This document shows positions 1-6,800 of a stretch of DNA of 8,323 bases, piece after piece. How positions within the stretch are numbered: position 1 is the stretch's first letter; each line of letters opens with the position of its first letter. Under the pieces are notes generated by a model that searched no databases, was not told where the DNA came from, and saw only the letters and a program-made list of their open reading frames with translations. This DNA is from Lachnospiraceae bacterium (GTDB lineage: Bacteria; Bacillota; Clostridia; Lachnospirales; Lachnospiraceae): assembly GCA_017477005.1 (NCBI GenBank), contig JAFUXY010000185.1, positions 1-8,323 of the forward strand. Reading direction: 5' to 3'. Made by a program: the position numbers and the translations under genes.

Positions 1-250
1 TCCCGGGAGTTTTGACCGGTTCTTTGGGATTGCGTGGTTCGAAGGCTTTGTGAGGGATGCGGGTGTTTGCGGCGGAAGGCGAGACGAAACATTTCGATGC
101 GTGGCTATATCCTTTTTGACCGGAGGATGTTCGGATGCGGAGTCGAAGCCCGGGGGTAGCGGACATTTCAAAGCAGGGAGCGAGATGGCAGAGCGGGCAG
201 CTTTGCGGTCGGAAGTGACGGTGCTTTGGGATGGGTAGTTGTAGTTTAAC
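1..250. other. GC-rich leader without a recognisable gene
   Basis: No reading frame here has a start, ribosome binding site and plausible protein; the 62-codon frame at 50-238 is compositionally random. I found no -35/-10 pair with good spacing: TTGACC occurs at 12-17 and 116-121, but neither has a TATAAT-like box about 17 bases downstream. No known riboswitch core is recognisable. CAAAGC at 169-174 could pair with either GCTTTG at 200-205 or GCTTTG at 223-228, so alternative leader folds are conceivable but weak. The stretch holds the imperfect direct repeat listed separately and two copies of GGATGCGG (55-62 and 133-140). The promoter of the large gene is either here in a non-canonical form or outside the window. 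Confidence 0.6.
10..149. repeat. Imperfect direct repeat, TTTTGACCGG-N19-TCGAAG
   Basis: TTTTGACCGG at 10-19 recurs at 114-123, and TCGAAG at 39-44 recurs at 143-148, both with exactly the same 104-base offset. The repeat units are therefore about 10-46 and 114-150, with conserved ends and a diverged middle (GGATTGCG in the first, GGATGCGG slightly offset in the second). The role is unknown; paired protein-binding sites or a dispersed intergenic repeat are both possible. Confidence 0.5.
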
Positions 251-251
251 A

Positions 252-260
252 AGAAAGGAG
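252..260 (+). promoter_or_regulatory. Ribosome binding site of the large gene
   Basis: AGAAAGGAG is a strong match to the anti-Shine-Dalgarno complement. It lies 12 bases before ATG at 273. An in-frame TTG at 264 would be only 3 bases away. The ATG is preferred because it starts directly at the MKRK n-region of the signal peptide. This site shows that translation begins upstream of the signal peptide and not at the internal GTG at 560. Confidence 0.75.
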
Positions 261-272
261 ACATTGAAAAGC

Positions 273-371
273 ATGAAGAGAAAAGCAAAACAGCACTTGG
301 CACTCATCTTAGCGATTGTGCTGGGCATGACGAGTGGTCTCGGGGGGGTGGCTTTCGCCTCGTCAACCTGA
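273..371 (+). CDS. Signal-peptide fragment of the large surface protein, cut off by a frameshift
   Basis: This 32-codon frame begins MKRKAKQ, followed by a hydrophobic core (LALILAIVLGM) and a clean signal peptidase I site, VAFA before SST, then TGA at 369-371. That is a complete Sec signal peptide of about 29 residues with a basic n-region, h-region and AxA c-region. It is too short to be a finished protein. The large downstream frame, which lacks its own start and signal, continues in the -1 frame and overlaps it. I infer that both are one gene and that one base is missing between about 349 and 371, or that a -1 shift occurs there. If one base were restored near 366-369 the junction could read ...AFASST-L-NPATAFEAP. 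A G7 run at 342-348 sits inside this segment. Sequencing error, true mutation and phase variation cannot be told apart from one read-out. Confidence 0.8.
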   Translation: MKRKAKQHLALILAIVLGMTSGLGGVAFASST

Positions 372-403
372 ATCCGGCTACGGCGTTTGAGGCTCCGGCG
401 GTA

Positions 404-832
404 GAAGCTAGTGATGATTTTTCTGCGGAAGAACTTGACGCAGAGGAAACAGAGGAGATCGAGGTCGAAGAAGAAATCGCAGAGGACGACGCGTCTTCTG
501 AGGAAGATTTCGAAGAGACCGAGGCGGAGGAAGTAGAAGAAGAAACCAATGAGGAACTGGTGGACGCTGAGGAAGCGGCTGCTGAAGAGGAAGCTGTAGA
601 AGAGGCTACAGAGGAGACAACTGAAGACGATGCTATCGATGAGACTGGGAATGACTCTGACGTTTTTGAGGACCAGTCTATTTCTGATGCCACTATCGAG
701 GACGAAGTTGCCTCTGACGAGGCCGACAGCTTGAATGAAGCCGGTGAAATCGAAGAGGCTTCCGAGACAGAAGAGGCAGAGGTATCTGAAGAAGCGGATG
801 TGCTGATGGATGCTGATGGAGTTGGCGTTCAG
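404..832 (+). other. Acidic low-complexity region after the signal peptide
   Basis: This stretch of the large protein is mostly Glu, Asp, Ala, Ser and Thr. From 362 to 841 in the main frame there are 160 consecutive codons with no Lys or Arg; the first basic residue is the Arg at 842. In the first 80 codons after 560 I count 37 acidic residues. The coding strand is correspondingly purine-rich with many GAGGAAG-type words. It is probably disordered in the mature protein. Acidic linkers near the N-terminus are common in secreted Lachnospiraceae proteins; the function is not established. The Ser-rich reading frame on the opposite strand here is a shadow of the Glu codons. Confidence 0.8.
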
Positions 833-3800
833 GTTACGGCCAGGAAGCAGACACAACTGGAGTATGATGGTCTGGTAAGCAAGGCGCAAAGTGCAGATTT
901 CAAAGTTGCTGATGGTGAGATGACAGGTACTCTGTACTATAAGAATGCAGCAAATTCGACTACAAATGAGGATGGAAAAAAGTGGGTCGATGCTTACGGT
1001 GATGGATATTTCTTTATAGTGAATTTTATTGGATTGCCAGCTGGTGTGACTGATACGCAAATTGAGATAGGTTTTTGTCCAAAGGACGCAGACCCTAGAG
1101 TCAAGTCAAACTGGATTGGGAAATGCAATCTGGAGGCAGGAGATGCTGGAGAGGATGGAAAGGGTGGTTTGCTGAAAATTCTAAATAAAAACGAGCATCT
1201 TTTCTGCGTGAGCACTCCGATAAATGGTACGGATTACATTGATACGTACGATCTATCAAAACTTACTTTAGCAAAGGTAGGAACTGCGGATACTATTACC
1301 TTAGCAGGGAATACCGGCGATACGGGATTGAAGGTGCATAATGTCAATGGAGCTGCGATTGATGCGTCTACTCTTCAAAAAAGCATCAAGGTGAATTCAG
1401 ACACGTCGGACGGGTCTGTGGCTCGAAGTATAACAGGTACTTTGAATTATCAGACAGATGTGTACGGATATACGAAAAACGGAAACGATTATACCGATGG
1501 GTATTTCATGAATTTGAAATATTCTGTTGCCAATGATAGCAATATCACGCACATCGGAGTGAGCATTTATACGAAGGCGAATGAATTGGGCGAAGGATTA
1601 GGCAAGGTAGAGGTCGTTGCACTTTCTGACCATACGGCAGCCCATGTGATCCGAGTACCTAATAAGGAGACGATGCTTAGGGTTGTGGGCTTTACGGCTG
1701 ATCCTGGGACAAATCCGGCGACGGTGAGTGCAAAAGGCATTATAAATGGTGTTGGGGCTAATAATGTTAGTTATCAAGCATTGTATGATCTTTCCGGACT
1801 GACTCTTGCGAGTACGTCGGCAATTTCATCGGCTACTGTGGACGCAGTGAGTAGGAAGCCTGGCGAGAATTCACTGATCCGTGTAGGAGACACCGTGAAA
1901 TTCCAAATTAGCGGCAAGATTCAGGGGGCGAGTTCTACGCTTCCATCGCTGGTAGTATCTGCGACGGGGTATGGCTTTGAGGATATCCAAGACCAAACCG
2001 CTTCTAACTTGAAAATCTCTGGCACGACTTGGAGTGCAGAGGTTTCGACAAAGGCTAAGACGGCGACTGCTCGAAGTGATACAGGTTCGGCTGGCGCAGG
2101 AATTAAGGTAAACTCTGCCACTTTCACTTTGAGTGGAACGAATAAGAGTGCCGAGGTAGGCTTGGGGGCAGTGATTAGAAAGTTGGGCGTGTTGGATCCC
2201 ACCTTGGCTGTTGCAAAGTTGGCAATAACTGAGACAAGCGGAATGCATAATGGGACGGGATATAATGATAGTACGAACCCCTATGGCGTGGGTGAAACTG
2301 TATCGTCCGACACATATGCAAGTGCAACATATACGACATCTACTCCAACGGTCGAATCCGGTTTTGAAACTATCATGGCTTACAAGTGGACATTTATGGA
2401 GCCGGATGCAACGACATCGTCTACGTATTATACATTTGCGCTTTCGGCCGATGATTACGTGTCACATCTGCCGCTTCCTACTATTTCAAAGATTGGGAAG
2501 GCTAAAATTTCAGTGGCGGCGCGGGCGTACTATGCTCCGAGCAGTGCGTTGCCCGAGAGCGTGAAGGTCAATACGGCTTACACCGAGGACAAGCTTGCTG
2601 CTTTGGTAGATGATCAAAATTATTTTGAAGTGCAAAAAGACTGGACGAGTGCAACCACCGCGAAAGAATTAAATGTAGATGATTATTCTGTAGAGGGTAT
2701 CATTGCGATTACTCCTACAAATGGTCAGTACCGTGGTTCAAACTATAACGAATTGACCGGCGTTATTTATGGTGTAGGAGAGGACGAGGCGAACGATACT
2801 TTCGTTCAGGTTACATACACAACAAGTGCGTCTGCGAAGGATGCAAATGTAGTTGCCTATGAGTGGACGTGGAAGGAGCCAAGCGGTTCAGCGGTGACAT
2901 ATTATACATTTGCACTTTCGGATAATAATTTCCGATCGAATTTGGTGCTTCCTACAATTACGACTGCGGGAAATGCTACGGTGTCGGCTCGTATAAAAAA
3001 ATATTATGTGAGCGGTGGAACACTTCCGAACACGGTCAAGGCGAATACAAGGTATACGGAAGACAAGCTGCTTGCTTTGGTAGATGGCGAGAATGTGTTT
3101 GCGAGATCGGTTTGGGGTGCAGGAGACGATAGTACGAACGTGTCGAAAACAGTGAAGGTGAAGAATTATTCATTGTTGACCAGATTGGAACTTGTAGGAC
3201 CGACGCCTACATTTTATGTTAATCAGGAAACTTCATTGACGCGTTTGACCTATGTTGTACCGAATCCATCGGGAATTGAGGGTCTGACATGGTCTGTCGC
3301 TTCAGGAGATGCTACGGCTATAAGGATAAAGGACTATGATCAGTCGACAGGGGATGCCACTGTCGTGGGTGTAGCGGAAAGTGATGATGCTTCAATTCAA
3401 TACACTGCGACTGACAAGACCGGAGAGAGTAAGACGGTTTCGCTTCCGGTCACTGTGAGCGAGAATGCGTTTACAGTGGATTGGTCTAATAGGGTTGTGA
3501 ATACGCATGAAGGCGTTGGGACCATTGATCTGGAATCCATATTCGCAGATAAGTCGACTACAACGGGGGCGTTTGATGTTCCATTGTACCCTTTGTCAGT
3601 TCGAAGAACTACAGGAACTGCTAAGACGTATTCGGATACTGAGGTCAAAGGGTTCAGCTATGCGTTCAGTTATCCTACCGGGGATGCCGGGGATACGGCA
3701 AAGGAACTTTATTCAATCACAAACAACCAGCTGACCGTTTTAGATGATGCGAATGGAACAGCTAGGGTAAATGTAACAATCACCTGTGGGGATGATGGTA

Positions 3801-6800
3801 CGACTGACATCGACTATTTCATGCTGAACGTGGAAGAAAAGGTGGTTTCGAGTGCACTTGTGCTCGATCCGGAAAACTATACGATCAACTATGAAGATAC
3901 GGAAGACGCAAAGTCTATATACACCGGTATAGCGGATGGAAGCAATGTAGAATTTGCAATTACAGTGCCAAGTGCACACAGTACGTATGTAAAGTTAGAT
4001 GTTAGAGATGATGATGGTAATGCTAGTGACGATGTACACGATTATAAGGTGTCTGAGCTTCAATTAAAATTGACATCTGGTGCGGCAACCCACTATGCGA
4101 AAGACACGACTGTGGAAATCCCTGTCAAGGCGACGCAGAGTTTTTCCGATGGTACCAAAGCAACAGGTTCCTGCACCTTTACCGTATACATCACCATGAG
4201 TGATATCACCTTGAAGGGTGCGAAGATTACTGAAACTACCAAGGCAGGAAACAAGGTGGTCAAGGCAGATACTACGTCTACGGAGACTTATCCGACCATC
4301 TTGCTCGCAAAGGGCGATACCGTGGGTCGTACACTGACCGCCGAGGCTTTGCCTTCTGGCTATTCAGTAGGAGGAAACTGGGCATGGTCATGGACAACAA
4401 ACGGAATCGTGGACGTGAACACGAGCGGTACGAACAGAAATATTGCGACTATCGTTCCGAAAGCGGCGGGAACAACGCAGATTTCTGCGGCACCAGAAGG
4501 ATCGTCTACAATCATAGCGAAGTTCAACGTGGTGGTGTATGATCAGCCGTCTGCGCCTGTGATTACACTCACGAACGAAAACAAGGTTTCAGCGATTGAT
4601 GCCGATGGCTATGCAGTGACTACGAGCGGGTCGGATTACAATCTGAGCTACACCGTAGACGGCACCGAGAAGAAGGCGGTCGAGGGCTACAAGCTGAAGG
4701 TGGAGACCAAGAATACTTCCCAGAAGTCGGGGGATGAGACGTTCGAGCCGATCACGCTTTCAGAGGAAGTAGCGACGACCGGAGCGGGAACAGTTTCCGC
4801 GAAGCAGTTCACAGCGGATCCTGTGACCATTGATTACAGTTTGGTACTGACCAACGAGAACGACGAGGTAGAGGACACGGTCAAGACCGCAAAGCCTTTG
4901 AGCATTCTGGTGGACAATATTGCTTTGGATGCGGATCCGTTCTCCTTCTCACCGAATGCGATCACAGTGGAACCGAATGCGAACGCAACGCTTTCGTCTT
5001 CCTATACTCCGACCACAGCGACAGGCGTAGAGTATGCGTGGAGCATCGTAGATTATGCAGCAGATCACAAAGATGTTGCGGACACGACGAACAACGCCGC
5101 CTATGCGAAGATTATTAATGACACCGAGAACAAGAAGGACGTGACTGTCAAAGGAATGATAGTCGGCACCCACAAGGTGGACTTGAAGCTCACCTATACG
5201 CAGAACCGGATTGTCGACAAGGCGAAGAAGGAAACGCAGGGAACCAAGTACACCACGATCACGATCGCAAGCGATATTTTGGCGGCATCGGATATTCGCC
5301 TGACTGTGGACGGTGTGGCGTATGATGGAGCCACCGATTATTATCTGGCGAACAATTCCCAGAAGAGCATGACTGTGGCGGCGACGGTGCTTCCGACCAG
5401 CGTGGAAAACAGAAACGTGGAATGGAAGCTGGACAAGACGAGCTTCGCGACCATCAAAGAGGCAAGCGACGGCAAAGTGTATACCGGCACCGAAGTAACG
5501 ATCGTACCGAAGGATGGCGTTGAGGGCGTGGTAACTCTGACGGCGACGACGCAGGGAGATGGTACGCCACGTAGCAGGAGCGTGAAGATTTATGTCAGCC
5601 CGGTTTCCCTTGAAAAAGTGGAATTTGCGGTGACGAATCCGGACAAGAGCTACAGGGTGATTACGACGGATGCGATCCAGAACGGAAAGAGCATAAATGT
5701 CGTAGCACTTCCGTGGCCGCGCAGCGCAGAGTTTGACGCGAGCCTGACATCTTGGAAGGTATATGGAAACAAGACAAGCAATGCCGGCGCAAACGGCAAC
5801 ATTATCGTTGCAAATGACGGAAATTCCGCCACCATCACAGGAGCGGCACTCGGTACGGACTATGTGGAAGTATCGATGTCCGATGGAAAGACGACTGCGA
5901 AGACAGAGACCCGCTTGGCGGTGACCGTGTCTAACAAGGCTCCGGAATTTGCAACCATTGAAATGAATACCGGCAATGAGACCATCATGGTGGACGCTAC
6001 ACTGAACCTCGTAGCGGGCTACACTCCGTCCGGAGCAGATACGAGCGTTCTCGTTTGGAAGAGCAGCAATCCTTCCGTAGCGTCTGTTGTTGCGAACGAC
6101 GAAAAGACCGGCGCAGTTGTGACAGGTTTGGCACCGGGAACAACCACGATTTCTGTGACAGGAAACAATGTTGTCGCGAAGTGCGAGCTCACCGTGAATG
6201 CATTGACGCCGGACAGTGTGTCCATCTCTTCCGTAGTAGAGAAGGGTACGACGACGCCTGAACTGATGAAGACAGAAGGCAGCACGACCTATGCGATCGT
6301 TCCGGCGAGCAGCACGGTAGTGATTTCAGCGAAAGCAACGAAGGGTACAAAGGATGCTTCCAACCCCAACGTACGTTGGTACAACGGAAGCACGGAGATT
6401 ACGGATGCCGCTACAGCGAAGGGTGCGACGAGCGTGGAATTTGCGACAGGCGCGGCAGGCACCGTGACAGAGCTGACAGGACGCGCAGCGGCAGATTCGA
6501 GCCGTACGACGAGCATTACCATTTATACGGCTCCTGTTTTGAGCGAGGCACTTGTGACAGAGAAGCTTTTGACCGTGAACAACGGCGAGCCGATTGCGGA
6601 CACGCCTTACACGGGAAGCGCAGTTGAACCGAAGCTTACACTGAATTTCAACGGTTATACTCTCGCGGAGGGCACGGATTACAAGGTAGACTATACGACA
6701 GACCACACCAACGCAGGCGCAAAGGTGGCAACCGTTTCGGCGGGCACAGGCAAGCTGTTCACGAGCGCGGCGGCTGGTTCCGAGCTGAACAGGCCGTACA

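Noticed and set aside
339..350. Classical -1 programmed frameshift heptamer at the G7 run
   Set aside because: In the signal-peptide frame the run reads C GGG GGG G: the P-site codon would re-pair with CGG, so the X XXY YYZ rule is only half met, and I see no clear stem-loop placed just downstream. Recoding stays possible but unsupported.
560..562. GTG at 560 as the true start of the large protein, with GAGGA at 551-555 as its ribosome binding site
   Set aside because: It falls in the middle of a continuous acidic coding stretch, the GAGGA is part of Glu codons, and a start here would leave an extracellular protein with no signal peptide while a perfect one sits just upstream.
304..693. Minus-strand Ser-rich frame of 129 codons
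   Set aside because: It is the complement of the Glu/Ala codons of the acidic region; GAA/GAG/GCT read backwards give Ser/Ala/Leu. It has no ribosome binding site and its content is fully explained by the plus strand.
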